Both the position numbers and the translations under genes were made by a program. From Maratus speciosus (lineage: Eukaryota; Arthropoda; Arachnida; Araneae; Salticidae), in NCBI GenBank assembly GCA_963932465.1, contig OZ010791.1, positions 324,155,283-324,219,282 of the forward strand: 64,000 bases of DNA, given 5' to 3'. Each line of letters begins with the position of its first letter. Position 1 is the first letter of the stretch. Below the pieces are notes generated by a model that worked only from the letters and a program-made list of their open reading frames with translations, ran no database searches and was not told the DNA's origin. Below, one piece after another: positions 11,535 through 23,090 of this stretch.

Positions 11535-12124
11535 CACAGGCCTGCGAAATTGAAGTTTTTGAAAAATACAAGAGAAGTTTTCGCTGATTTTTATGTTATT
11601 TGGTGGGCTGATTTCGAAAATGACCTCCATTTTCCCCCATCACATCAGAATTTTTTGTAACATCGATATCGATATTTTTGCTAAAATGAAAAGGAAAATT
11701 TTGGACAATTTTGCATGTGCTATCTGGCAACAGTGATTTTATCCATGTAATTCTATGTGAAAAATCGATTCTCGGTGAGGCAAATTGATTTTTCAGTAAT
11801 TGCTTATTTTGTTATAATTTTAACGGTTTAAAACAACAGGGTCTATAGGAATGTTGTGTCGTGTTGGGAAAATCAATTCGTATCGGAAAATTCTATCATT
11901 TAATTATTGGACATTGATTCCGATATCTAATGTCTTATAATTACCTGGCAGAATTTATCGGTACGAATTGATTTTTCCAACATGACAAACTTTCAATCGA
12001 CCCAATATTTTTCAAGAAAATGTGACGTGATAGAATTTTTTCATTATTTGTTTTTTAATTAGCACCAAAAATACATAAAGTTCAGCCATCAATACACTTG
12101 TATTTTTTTCATCGCAGGCCTGTG
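11535..12124. mobile_element. ~590-bp element with CAGGCCTGCGA termini (hAT-like)
   Basis: The ends CACAGGCCTGCGA (11535) and TCGCAGGCCTGTG (ending 12124) are perfect inverted repeats. An inner pair, ttgggaaaatcaattcgta (about 11873) and tacgaattgatttttccaa (about 11962), is also inverted, giving a nested foldback. CAGG-type ends suggest hAT, but a clean 8-bp duplication was not found. No coding sequence is visible. Confidence 0.7.
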
Positions 12125-12867
12125 TTATTCCCATTTCATACTATCATATAGAAAATCTATTCAAAAAAAAAGTTCATGTAATAAATTGAAAACTGTGAGA
12201 GAAGAATCATTACAATATTAAGATTTTTTTTTAAGATGAGATGGTTAAACGAAGTTTTCAAACTGTATTGTTAGTATTCCATTTACAGAATTTAAAAACT
12301 ATAATAAAAATAATGTCTAGTATATCTACCCTATATATATAAAATCCTAATGAAATAAATTTATGAAATGGTTTCATGAAACGACTAAAATTTAACGAAT
12401 TTATGAAACGATTTTATGAAACGACTGCATAAACAACTGTTTATCTTTCATGGCGATTTCTCCTAAAATATGGAATATTTTGTGATGTAATTAATACCAA
12501 AAATCCGTATTGATCCGCAGATCTCAAACTGGTATTAGAATTTTTTTTTATTCGAATTTTAAAAACATTAATTTTTTTCTAATTTTAAATATTTTTCTCT
12601 AATGATGAAAACTCAAATTTTAATCATAACAGATTTTTTTTTTATATATTTTAGAAAAGGCTATTATTTTAAACTAATTTGGCGACCAGTTTGGCCTCCC
12701 TTAAATGTATTCTAAGAAATGTATCACATTACTTTTATTCATAATTCAACCTGTATTTCATTATCATTTTATTTAATACAAAACTTTCATTTAAAACTGA
12801 AACATTTAAAATAAATGGCTTTCACTTCTTTAGTTTTTTTTTAAACAAAACGAAAAGAAATATATTA
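12125..12867. other. non-coding interval, possible Helitron-like 5' end
   Basis: The motif tctaccctatatatataaaatcc near 12330 resembles the TC-beginning, TATA-rich 5' end seen at 33264. It is followed by short repeats of tttatgaaayg (12361-12430). No 3' hairpin end was located, so a Helitron is not called. Confidence 0.3.
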
Positions 12868-13508
12868 GGCAGAGATGTGATATACGCAACGGGGTAACTA
12901 ATTGGCGCCAAAATGACGTTATTTTGCCCGACATGATAACCCGGCTATTGTTGCTTATTTCTTAATAAATGTTTATTTGAATTTATTTTATTTTTATTTA
13001 CAAAACAGTTATAAATTGTTTTGTTCTATAGCTATTAATTAATTTTTTTTAAATTTATTGTTATTTCATTTTGAAAATAACAGAAAATAATTTAAAAATA
13101 CATATGTAGAGGAGACCGGGGATAGTAGGCGCAGTTTTTGTTATTAATTTTTTGTTATAATTATTATTGTTAAAATTATTAAGTTTTTTAACAAACTCTA
13201 ACTGCACTTTTAAATTGAGTTTGTAGCTTTTGTAGTTTACGTTTAGCGGAAGCCTAAAGTCAAAGAAAAACTGAGCGCCAACCTACCTCGACACGGGGCA
13301 AGTTGCCTATACCTATGGGGTAAGTTGGCACACGCTTTATAAAAATTTAAATAAAACTCAAATAAGACACGTAGTTAAGAGAAATCAATTTCATTATTAC
13401 CATCAAGTTTAAACAATCGTTAAAGTTTAGAAAAACAGCGTTATCGCGGTACAATGTAAATTCTAAATTATACAGACATAAAAATAATGAATAAAATATT
13501 AACATTGA

Positions 13509-13754
13509 GTAACTTCTATCCTACTCGATATCATCATCAGAGTTGAAGTTGTCACAAATAAAAATTCGAATGTCTCCGTATGGGCAAGCCTGATGTACAC
13601 AAAAGCTTGCATTGCAACCACTTTTCTCGGTGTTTGCTGTTTTTCAAGCTACCAACACACACCAGGCATCGAGCCAACTTGTCTCGTGTTCAATGCGTCT
13701 ACTAGCCCCATAATAAATTTCTTCACAAAAAGGACACGTAACCTTCTAAACATA
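13509..13754 (-). pseudogene. remnant of a C-terminal zinc-finger tail, pogo-like transposase
   Basis: Minus-strand reading gives CPFCEEIYYGAS, then a region with one stop and irregular spacing, then CVHQACPYGD and IFICDNFNSDDDIE. Pogo-type DDE transposases of animals often end in a PHD-like C-x2-C...C-x2-C finger followed by CDNCNSDD-like acidic residues. The order and the acidic end fit, though the last cysteine is replaced by F here. The catalytic domain is not visible. The assignment rests on recall of the family and is moderate. Confidence 0.45.
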
Positions 13755-13965
13755 AATAATCCAAGTAAATCAGAAATCATTTAGGTACACTTAATCATGC
13801 ACTAACAAGGGTTGTAGGTAATCATGTATGTTGTGGGGTCGCACCCCTAATTATTCCTGTGAAAGGTTTCCTTCAAATGGGCCTTAGTTTTTAAGAAATT
13901 GGGGGTCAAAGTTCAGCATACTTTTCAAATACCTATTTTTTGCTGTCCTCAATGCGTAGTTACCT

Positions 13966-14004
<39 letters not shown>

Positions 14005-14196
14005 TAGTATTATGTGAATTAGGAATTAGGAAGCTTTGATCTTTTTGATATTTTCCTAATTAATTGCATTTACATTTTCGCAATTTTAATGAAAATTTAT
14101 GTTTTTTCTGCAATTTTTAAGCTAATATTTCTATAGACTAAAATTAATCTAATTTATGTCTAGAATTTTTGTGGAATTGTTTTTATTAAATTTCTT

Positions 14197-14378
14197 ATTA
14201 CTTTTCGGTTAGCGGGGCGCCAGTGTTATATATACATATATATATACACACATATATGTACGTATATATATGTACACATACACACATATATATACATACA
14301 TATGTATATATATGTGTATTCATCTATCTATATATTTATATATATACAGCACTGGCGCCCGGCTACCCAAAAAGTACC
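14197..14378. mobile_element. 182-bp palindromic element with a TA/CA microsatellite core
   Basis: The outer arms TACTTTTCGGTTAGC and, on the other strand, TACTTTTTGGGTAGCC match, as do the inner arms GGCGCCAGTG and CACTGGCGCC. The loop (about 14228-14345) is an imperfect (TA)n/(CA)n microsatellite. The flanks aatttctt and aatttatt agree at 7 of 8 bases, consistent with an 8-bp target duplication. The GGTACTTTT end (right side) links it to the families in the 33.6-36.6 kb cluster. Confidence 0.7.
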
Positions 14379-15435
14379 AATTTATTATTACCATTTTTAT
14401 GATTTAAGCGCTGATCTATAATAATTATATATGTATATTTTGTTTACTTTATGGAATTTTTATAATTTTTACCATAATTTACACAAAATATTTTTCATGT
14501 TGAATAAACGTATTTACGATTAGATAATTTTAATACCATATTTACAAGAGTAATAAAAAGTAAAAGTAGTAACAATTATATGTAATTTTTTACCAGTTGT
14601 ATAAATTTTTAATGCCCTCCAAATACCTTTATCTGTAAAGTTCGAACTCAACACAATTTTTTATTTGCACAAATATAAAATGACAGATTAAATTTAAAAT
14701 ATTTTTTCATTCAATTATAAATATTGATGACGTCATTCTTAAATATTCAGCTGGAAATGCAATAATGAGAGATATTTATTCTATAAATAAAAAATATTTA
14801 AAAAAAAATCGTCTGCTGTGCTTTCGCAGTAATATCAGAAGAAATAAAATTTTCCTTTTATTGATCCCGTTCAGCTATTTAATGAGGTTAAAAAATTAAG
14901 TATTTAAAGAATATATATTATGTTAGTTTGTGCGTTCTACCAATATTGTTAAAAAAATTCATGCAAAGAAACTGTTTTTATAGTAATATTTTAATGCTAT
15001 TTTATGTTTTGAATATTATTATGATATGTATCACTCGATTAATTTCATATTTACTAAATTAATAATGGCGATGTCAGTAATGATCAACATTTCATTAGTT
15101 AACATATTACATTCGTTATATTTAGAATAAATGAAATATTGAAAGTATTTTGTTAAGTATTTTGTTTAGTATTTTGTTAACTTTTTGCTAGTCAATTATT
15201 ATATATATAAAATGTAAAAAATATATATATTATGCCTTATTTCATAACTGTGATAAAAAACAAAATATACATAAATGTAAACAGCAATAGTAAGTTTTAA
15301 AAAGATGATATAGTTACATATAAATTAGTTTAATAATATAAATTTTCTTTAAAAAAATCGAAAATGTAAATGTAATTTAATAGGAAAATATCAAAAAGTT
15401 CAAAGCTGCCTAATTCCTAATTCACATAAAATTAG

Positions 15436-15567
15436 TAACATGTCAAAAATATAATATTAATTAAAGAAATAAATGAAGTCACAAGCTGGGTCCGAACCCG
15501 CTATCTGCGGTACAGCGTATTCACGCGTTACCTCGACGCCACCGAGTACGCGCTCGAAGCGGCAATA
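15436..15567 (-). mobile_element. tRNA-derived SINE, second family
   Basis: On the minus strand an A box (TGGCGTCGAGG, 15531-15541) and a B box (GGGTTCGGACCC, 15488-15499) are spaced as in tRNA genes, followed by an AT-rich tail. It sits inside the right arm of the inverted-repeat element. A shortened relative with poly-T lies at about 13935-14003 in the left arm. Not the same family as the SINEs near 2 kb. Confidence 0.6.
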
Positions 15568-16122
15568 AATAGGTATTTGAAAAGTATGCTGAACTTTGAC
15601 CCCCCAATTTCTTAAAAACTAAGGCCCATTTGAAGGAAACCTTTCACCGGAATAATTAGAGGTGTGACCCCTACAACATACTTAAAAAATATCAAAAACT
15701 GTGAGCATCATGTTTGGTGGCCCCCTTGTAAGAGAAACAGCACAAGTTAAATCGCAATTATAAGTATTAGAAATTAGAAGCAGACTGAAGCAACAAAAAA
15801 TTACTTATGAGTACAAAAAGAAAAATCGTAATAAATGTCCACTGCACGTAGGTAACGCTGCAAAACTACAACGAGGATTATAAAAAGCAAGAAGAAAGAT
15901 ACTCTGTGATTGGTTGCGCAATCTATCCACAAACAGGCGATTTATGAGAACTGAGCCTACTTACCCCTGTAGCTAACTAGCCCCGGTATCCCCTTACTGG
16001 TATTAGAAAACGAGGTTTTCGCCATATAGCCTTTAAAAAAAAAAATCACGCCAAACCCGGTGCATATATGGCAATGCAACAAATCATGACGTTTAATTTC
16101 AACTTCAAAGCAATGTTTTAAT

Positions 16123-16414
16123 GGTACTGCTTCTCCCGTCGATCAATTTCGCCAACTTATATAAATCGCCAAACCACTCGCCAAATTATACAAATTGACA
16201 TAATTTTTTATTTTAAATAACGAAAGAACAAATAAATTAGTATAACATTAATAAAAATACAAATAAAACGTCGAAATAAAAATCTCTTGATGGCGTAAAC
16301 ATGTGTAACTTCTTTAAAGTCAAGTGAGTGTGACATTTACCATCAACCACTATTGGCATTTAATCTTATAGTTTGGCGACAGATTTTTGGTCGATGGGAT
16401 AACCAAGCAGCACC
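16123..16414. mobile_element. 292-bp family-B palindromic element
   Basis: The ends GGTACTGCTTCTCCCGTCG and, on the other strand, GGTGCTGCTTGGTTATCCC are inverted. An exact 8-bp duplication GTTTTAAT flanks both sides (16115-16122 and 16415-16422). Internal TTTCGCCAA, TTTGGCGAC and ataaaacgtcga blocks match the copy at 34793. No coding content. An 8-bp duplication fits hAT-, P- or Merlin-type integration. Confidence 0.85.
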
Positions 16415-16422
16415 GTTTTAAT

Positions 16423-17002
16423 TTACCACTCGAAAAATAAAAAATGCTAACTGGCGAGTTTAAAAAAAAATGCTATTGGTGAGATTTGAACCCGGGTAAC
16501 ATAAAAGTACCAGGAATTCTTTGCGATCATGGCAACTTTTATGTAGCTTTATTCGAAAAAAATAATTTTCATTCTTCAATCAAAATTGAAACATTTCTTT
16601 AAAAAGGCGAAGGGGTCAGCCCGTAATAATGGCGATATAATAATATTTGACGGCTTATCACACTTGTGACTGGCTAACATTAAAGTGCCAAAATGGCCGC
16701 CTGGAATATAAAAAGCGGAAGGTTCCACCCGGTACTGTTGATGATAGTCACCGACTTAGGCTATTTTTAAAGAGATTGTTTTCAATTCTGAAAATAGCGC
16801 AAAGAATAATATTTCCTTACCATTAAAAATTTATTTCCACGTGACTATTAAAAACAGGAAAAAAACTTTAAAATTACTATTAAATGAGTACGCATTAAAA
16901 GCAGGAAAATATTGAAAATTATGTCCTGAAAATTGCATTTACACATGCATATTAAAAGAGAAAGGAAACATTAAAAAAATAAATGCATTAATATGCGTTT
17001 AA
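16423..17002. other. non-coding interval
   Basis: A B-box-like stretch (gggttcaaatctc on the minus strand, near 16481-16493) hints at a tRNA or SINE scrap, but no A box partner is convincing. Nothing else is supported. Confidence 0.4.
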
Positions 17003-17208
17003 CCCTTTCAGGGTCAAGATACTTCTATTCGTAAAATCTTGAAATCAGTGAATTGCACCAGAATTTACAGACAAATTTTGAAGTACAAAAATGCTTGTGT
17101 TCACTTACTTAATAAAAGGAAAAATTTCATCCCACTATTCTGGTGCCAATGTGGCATTTAAAAATTAAAATTAAGTGGTCTAGAAATGAACCACTGACCT
17201 TGAAGGAG
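17003..17208. mobile_element. 206-bp TTAA-flanked miniature element, family P1, copy 2
   Basis: The ends CCCTTTCAGGGTC and GACCTTGAAGGAG are imperfect inverted repeats. TTAA flanks both sides (16999-17002 and 17209-17212). The body matches the copies at 8137 and 53853, including ctggtgccaatgtggcat and aaattaagtggt. Confidence 0.85.
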
Positions 17209-18750
17209 TTAAAGCAGTAAATTTCAGTAATTGTAGTAAGTTGTATTATATCAATCGTTTTATAACGCTGTTAAAAAATACCGGGAGGCAAAGACTCTGT
17301 TTACTTAATTCATTTTATTTTATCTTCTTTTCAAACGTTTAACTGATCTTCTTCAACCAAACACGAAAACAAGCATCGGATGTCTTAACAGCAACTGATT
17401 CTGCCTTAATTTTTTTTTTCAATTGAAGGGAATTGAATGGAAACCCGTTTACAGGGAGATCGCTACAGGTTTTTTCAGTATAATTCAATGTTCACTAATC
17501 TTTTTAAAACCGATCAGATTAGTGTGCTTTTAGATTCTGCAGTGTCTGAACGGGGGTTGGCGAGCGTATTGATACTAGGGGGCAGAGCCCCCTAGCATCA
17601 ATACAATCATTTAAAAATATATATATTAAAAAGCTTTATTTTTTGTAAAAACCTATTTCGTTTATTATTAAACATATAAATGACTTTAAATCTGATATAC
17701 TTTCTATTTCAAAACTTCGAGACTAATAAAGATGTTAAATGTCAGTTTAATATATACGTACACTTCATAAAATAATTCTATTGTGTATAGTAAAAAAGAA
17801 ATGGTATTGTTTACAGAGTAATGTTAAACTTACAACCTCACAAAACTTTTCAATATGGTGTTTGAATAGAACCAATAAAGTAACTTAATACGACACGAAA
17901 TGGTTTCGAAAATAAAAGTCAATAGCATAAAACAGTACCATATCAAAGATAATAGAGTAGTCTCTGAAAGTACCTTAACAACTGCGATTATGTTACATTT
18001 AATGTACTTACATTCCTCTATTGTCTCCTGAAAATCTCCTCTTTTAAAGGAAATAAAATTTTTATTCTTCTTTGCTACCAGAAAAAAAAGAATATTTGAG
18101 AAAGTTGGTAGAAAGGAAAGGTCTTGAATTGTAGTCACTCTTTGAGAAGAACGATCAATGCATTACTGTCTTTTTAAATTAAATTCTACGTATGAAAAGA
18201 AAATTTATTCAAGTTTTTAAAAATACATTTTTTTTAACCTCACCATTTTACATAGATAGGAAATGAATTTTAAGACAAATTTATATATCGCCGTCACAGT
18301 ATGTCTAAATAATTTCAATAACCTGATTGCGTATTTAATTGAAAATATGTATTTTTATTACGACACTGTGAGTGTAACTTATTTTTTAATGATATGTTCA
18401 AAAAGTCAAATAAGCTAATGATCAGATTTAAAAATTTTATTGAATTACATGAAAATTATTGTAACTTAATGATTTTGTTATGATTTCTCTAGTAGTTCGT
18501 ATTTAAAAATATCGTTTCATTATCTTTCGATAAACCTTAATATCAAATTAGGTAATTATCCAACCCCATATTTTTAAATATTATATAAAATGTTTAAAAA
18601 CGAATTTGAGACATCCAGTGATTTAAATTAAAAATTTAAATTACGTTTCATTCATCATCACATGCATGACTTAAAACACATTAAAAACTAACTAGTAAAC
18701 TACTTATTACTAAAGCAGAACCAAAATTTATCACAGTATATCTCTATATA
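17209..18750. other. non-coding interval with one GC-rich hairpin
   Basis: At 17566-17604 a 17-bp stem pairs gtattgatactaggggg with its complement across an agag-containing loop, with one mismatch. A short minus-strand frame at 17830-18138 has no recognisable motif. Nothing else is supported. Confidence 0.55.
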
Positions 18751-20852
18751 CAGTGGGTTGCCAAATTATTAGGGACAGTCATGAAGTATAGGTTTTTCGT
18801 TGAATATTAGGATATAATTTGAAAATAAACACTATTTTTAAGTTTAAAAATCTTTATTGTTATGGGTCATTCCATGTCAGTTCAGGCAGGCATGTAACCC
18901 ACCATCACAGATTTTGATGAAACTGCGTGTGTTTGTTCCTTTTATTAAGATATGATTCCCAGTATTTTTTTTTACTCCTTGGTCAAATAGTTTCTGAGAA
19001 AAAAATTGTCAAAATTTTGAAAACTGCCATCAGTTGGCATTCTTGACTGCTCGATTTTCAAATGTAGCATGACATAAATATGATCATATTTCAATATCTA
19101 TTCCACAAATCATCTTCAAATAATTTATGCATGATATATAGGGTACGTATTTTATGAAAAAAAATATTGTTACGCTTATATAACATTTTAAGTGTGTCTA
19201 AAAAATGTTTAATCTTTGAAGTCGTGATTTTTTTATGAAAAATAATGCATTACCTAAAATAGCATTATTAACGAAAGGCGGTATTTTTATTAAATTTATT
19301 TTTTGTGGGGGATATACTTAAAGGTGTCCTTTACCTGATTCTGAAATAAAAGTAGTGGGATTTTGGGTGTTTTTAGTAGTATTTCATATTTAAAAATATT
19401 TTGAGGCGTATTTCAAATCAAATCAAGCAGAGTCATTCCATGTCAGTTCGCCTAAGATATTTAATTCACTGTCACAAATTTCAATGAAACTGGGTATGTT
19501 TATAGCTCATTTTAAGACAGGATCAAGGAAATTAAAGGTGATTACAAGTAAAATATTTTTTAAGATAAAAAAAATATCTAAATTTTGAAAATTTTTTAAA
19601 ATGTTTTTAATGGCAGATCTATATTCAAAGACTGCATAAAAAAAATTCATTTCAATATAAAATCACTAAATAAGTTTTAAATAATGTATATGTGACAAAT
19701 AATGTAGGCAGATTATTATTTATTGTTGTTTGTCATGTTTAAATGCTAAGAGTGTGCTTAATCTTGTGAATTCTTAAAATCAAGAATTTTGTGAAAAATA
19801 ATGTGTTAATCAAAAATTTATTATTAACCGAAGTCAGGCTGTTATTACTTTTTTTAATTGTACGCAAAAATATCTTTTCAATAGTTATGAAATAAAAATA
19901 GTGAAAATATGAGCAATTTTAACAAAATTTTCATAAAATGTGAATGTTTAATGATAAATATTGAAGCTTTTCATGCTAAGATGTACTAAAATGACTACGA
20001 TATCGTGTATTTCTACTCTTGCTTAAATATAATACATACAATAATAAAATAACAAATATTATTTACAGCAATAAAAATTAAATTAAATAGTACCAGTTCC
20101 TTTACCAACACTACATTGCTCAACAGCCGACATAAAATCAACAGCCCGCACTCTTACTGAAAAATACTTTCAACTGTTCAAATAATAAATAAACTGCATT
20201 TAAAAATTTTAATATCAACTTATTATCTTAAGACGATAATAATAACTAAACAACATGATGAATTTATAAATCAGCTTTTAATTGAAAAGTCATGAAATGG
20301 TCCCTTTAAATATTGTTGTTCATCGAGTCAATCAAAACAAATTATATAAAAAAAAAAATAATAATGAGCCTAATATGCTGACTGCAATGACACTTCTAAC
20401 AAAACTAATTAATTCATTACCATCTGAAATCAAACCCGAAAGATCAAAAGAAAAAAAAATCATCTGTAGTGTGAATGTGACATACTCAGTGGTTGTTGAG
20501 GTATGTCTTTGTGACATTTTCACCTGTACTTCAATAAAATATAAACATGTAGGCTTTTTTCATTCATCCAAATTAAGTAAAACAATTATAAAATTTTGTT
20601 GTCATTACACCAGATGTTAAATTTTTCGTTACATACTATTAGATAAGTTCTTTACTTTTAGACATTATTGACATAATATCATAAAATTTGCTATATGTAT
20701 TTTCTGTAAGTGTATAAACAATATATATATGCTTTATTAAACATAAATGAATAATTTTTAAATAATTTGTTTGAGAACAGGGATATATATACACACATAT
20801 ATATGTTGAAAATCCATCTTTCAGCAATATTGTGATGAAATAAATCAAATTA

Positions 20853-21027
20853 CCGTAATTTCCGGTATATAGCCCGCGGATCATACAATCGTGTTTCGAC
20901 ACAGAAATTTTTAAAAATAAAATGTAACTTTTTAGATCACAGTAAATATTGATCTTCAAATACTGAATAAAATTTCTGGGTCCAAACTGAATTGTTTGAT
21001 CTGCGAGCTATACACCCGAAATTACGG
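20853..21027. mobile_element. 175-bp TA-flanked palindromic miniature element
   Basis: The ends CCGTAATTTCCGGTATATAG and, inverted, CCGTAATTTCGGGTGTATAG are flanked by TA on both sides (20851-20852, 21028-21029). Inner blocks cgcggatcatacaat and attgtttgatctgcg are also inverted. It lies in the spacer of the 4.1-kb element, which itself lies in a Tc1-like element: three levels of nesting. Confidence 0.8.
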
Positions 21028-22165
21028 TACATATCATTAGAAACTGAATAAAGTTACAAAAGTGCAACTCATTAAGTTTTAAATATTTTTTTAGATATAG
21101 TTATTTGAAAGATATAAATATAATGGATTATGCATTTTTTGCATATATTTAAAGCACAATACGTCAAAATTTTCTTCAATAGAGTAAATTTGTTTTTTTT
21201 TTCAATATTAGCAGCTCAATGCTAAATTTTCAATATTAACAGCCAAATATGAGTTTAAAGATTAGGACTGTCATTTTGAAAATTTCTATTGGGCGGTGAG
21301 GAGCTAGTGATTTTTCTCTTTTTTGGAAAGGGATAATTGCTCTTCGCCCTAGAAGTTTTACTAAAAAACAATATTGTTTATTTTTTTTCCTTAAGAAACG
21401 AACATAAAAGATAATTTGAAAAATAAAATAAATGTATAAATAAAAATATTTCCAGGGATGATACATTGGATAGGTTTTACATTTGAAAATATTGATAATT
21501 TTAAATATGATTTAAATACTACTAAAACCAACCAAAATCCCACTATTTTTATTTCAGATCCAGTTATAATGTAGTATTATGTACAATTTAAAATAAAAAA
21601 GTTAGTCATAGAAACTCCGCCTCTGATTGATAAAGATTTTTTAATAATTTCATTATTTTTTGTAAAATATTTTTGATTTCAAAGATTATACAATTTTTTA
21701 GACACATTTAAATATTTTTTAACATTACAGCAATATTTTTTTCATAATCTACATACTTTATTTACCTTGCTTAAATTATTCGAAGAAGATTTCTTTATTA
21801 GTTATTGAAATATGATTTTATATATAAAATGAGGCCTTTGAAAATTGAACAATCATTAATGGCAACTCGTGGCATTTTTCCAAAATTTTGATAATTTTTT
21901 CTCATATGTTCACTATTTTTATTTTATAACCATTTAAAAGATATTTTTACGTACAATTTAAAAAAGGCAATAACACCCTGCCTTCGGTTAATAATAAATT
22001 TTTGATTAACACATTATTTTTGACAAAATTCTTGATTTTAAAATTCATAAGATAAAAGACACTCTTAGTGTTTAAACATGATAAAAAACAAGAAATAATA
22101 ATCAGCCTACATTATTTGTCACATATACATTATTTGAAACCTATTTAGTGATTTTATATTGAAAT

Positions 22166-22167
<2 letters not shown>

Positions 22168-22199
<32 letters not shown>
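22168..22199. repeat. poly-T tract inside the right arm
   Basis: About 31 T residues replace the equivalent short run in the left arm, marking a slippage difference between the two arms. Confidence 0.8.
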
Positions 22200-22201
<2 letters not shown>

Positions 22202-23090
22202 GTAGTCTTTGAATATCGAACTGTCATTAAAAAAATTTAAAACAATTTTTCAAAATTTTGATATTTTTTATCTTAAAAAATATTTTACTTAGGATCAAGA
22301 AAATTAAAGGTGATTACGTCTTAAAATAAGCTATAAACAAACCCAATTTCATTGAAATTTGTGACAGTGATTAAATGGCTTAGGGGAACTGACATGGAAT
22401 GACTCTGCTTGATTTGATATGAAATGCACCTCAAAATATTTTTAAATAGGAAATACTACCAAAAACACCCAAAATCCCACTATTTTTATTTCAGAATCAG
22501 GTAAAGGACACCTTTATGTATATCTCCCACAAAAAATAAATTTAATAAAAATACCGCCTTTTGTTGATAATGCTTTTTTTGTTAATGCATTATTTTTCAT
22601 AAAAAATTCACGACTTCAAAGTTTAAATATTTTTTTAGACACACTTAAAATGTTATAAGCGTAACAATATATTTTTTTCATAAGCTGCGTACCCTAAATA
22701 TTGTGCATAAATTATTTGAAGATGATTTGTAGAGTAGATATTGAAATATGATTATATATATGACATGCTACATTTGAAAACCGAGCTATCAAGAATGCCA
22801 ACTGACGGCAGTTTTTCAAAATTTTGACAATTTTTTTCTCTGAAACTATTTCACCAAGGAGCAAAAAAAATTACTGGTGATCATATCGTAATAGTAAGAA
22901 CAAACACACGCAGTTTCATTAAAATCTGTGATGGTGGGTTACATATTGATATTTTACTGCCTGATTTGACGTGGAATGCCCCTATACTAGTTTCAGTATT
23001 TACACAGTATTATATGAAAAAAAATCAACAAAAATATAATATAGTCAATTTACCAATGTTAAGTAAATAATATTAATGTTTGATGACATT

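Larger units (their letters stand above)
13826..15681. mobile_element. 1.86-kb inverted-repeat element nested in the pogo-like element
   Basis: The left arm (13826 to about 14125) and right arm (about 15340-15681) are inverted copies. They share gtatgttgt, attattcc.gtgaaaggtt, aaatgggccttagttttt and gtgaattaggaattagg. Both arms carry the same SINE at the same place: a long copy on the right and a truncated one plus poly-T on the left. The SINE was therefore present before the arms separated, or was copied between them. No coding sequence lies between the arms; a microsatellite-bearing palindrome does. Confidence 0.75.
13109..15994. mobile_element. TA-flanked pogo-like element inserted in a family-A element
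   Basis: The ends GAGGAGACCGGGG and CCCCGGTATCCCCT are imperfect inverted repeats flanked by TA (13107-13108 and 15995-15996). Subterminal GGGGCAAGTTG and GGGGTAAGTTGG motifs lie near 13297 and 13317. A minus-strand remnant near 13509-13754 resembles the zinc-finger tail of pogo/CENP-B-type transposases, and TA targets fit that group. Most of the original gene is gone, replaced or disrupted by the inverted-repeat element at 13826-15681. Confidence 0.6.
12868..16076. mobile_element. family-A palindromic element (long variant) split by a 2.9-kb insertion
   Basis: The left part (12868-13108) begins GGCAGAGATGTGATATACGC and carries ggggtaactaattggcgcc. The right part (15997 to about 16076) carries tggtattagaaaacgagg and aaaaatcacgccaaaccc. 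Joined, they match the inverted copy at 35846-36160 in order and length. The join occurs exactly at a TA dinucleotide, so the intervening 13109-15994 is a later insertion. The right terminus is decayed and no 8-bp duplication survives. Confidence 0.7.
18864..22982. mobile_element. 4.1-kb element with ~1.1-kb inverted arms built of tandem units
   Basis: Ends GGGTCATTCCATGTCAG and, inverted, GGGGCATTCCACGTCA. The left arm (18864 to about 19925) is inverted relative to the right arm (about 21900-22982). Each arm holds two related units of about 500-570 bp that both begin near GTCATTCCATGTCAGTTC (18864 and 19433 on the left). Each unit contains caaaattttgaaaa, aataatgyrttaa and cctgattctgaaataaaa-like blocks. 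A third diverged unit lies at about 21479-21900. TAT flanks both ends (18861-18863, 22983-22985), but the duplication size is uncertain. The middle (19930-21478) holds unassigned AT-rich sequence and a smaller nested palindrome. The superfamily was not recognised. Confidence 0.8.

Noticed and set aside
17566..17604. Rho-independent terminator
   Set aside because: The hairpin lacks a gene upstream and the genome is eukaryotic; it is more likely part of a repeat end.
20282..20620. A 112-codon open frame as a real gene
   Set aside because: It lies in the spacer of the 4.1-kb element, is rich in K, N and I as expected by chance in AT-rich DNA, and has no recognisable motif.
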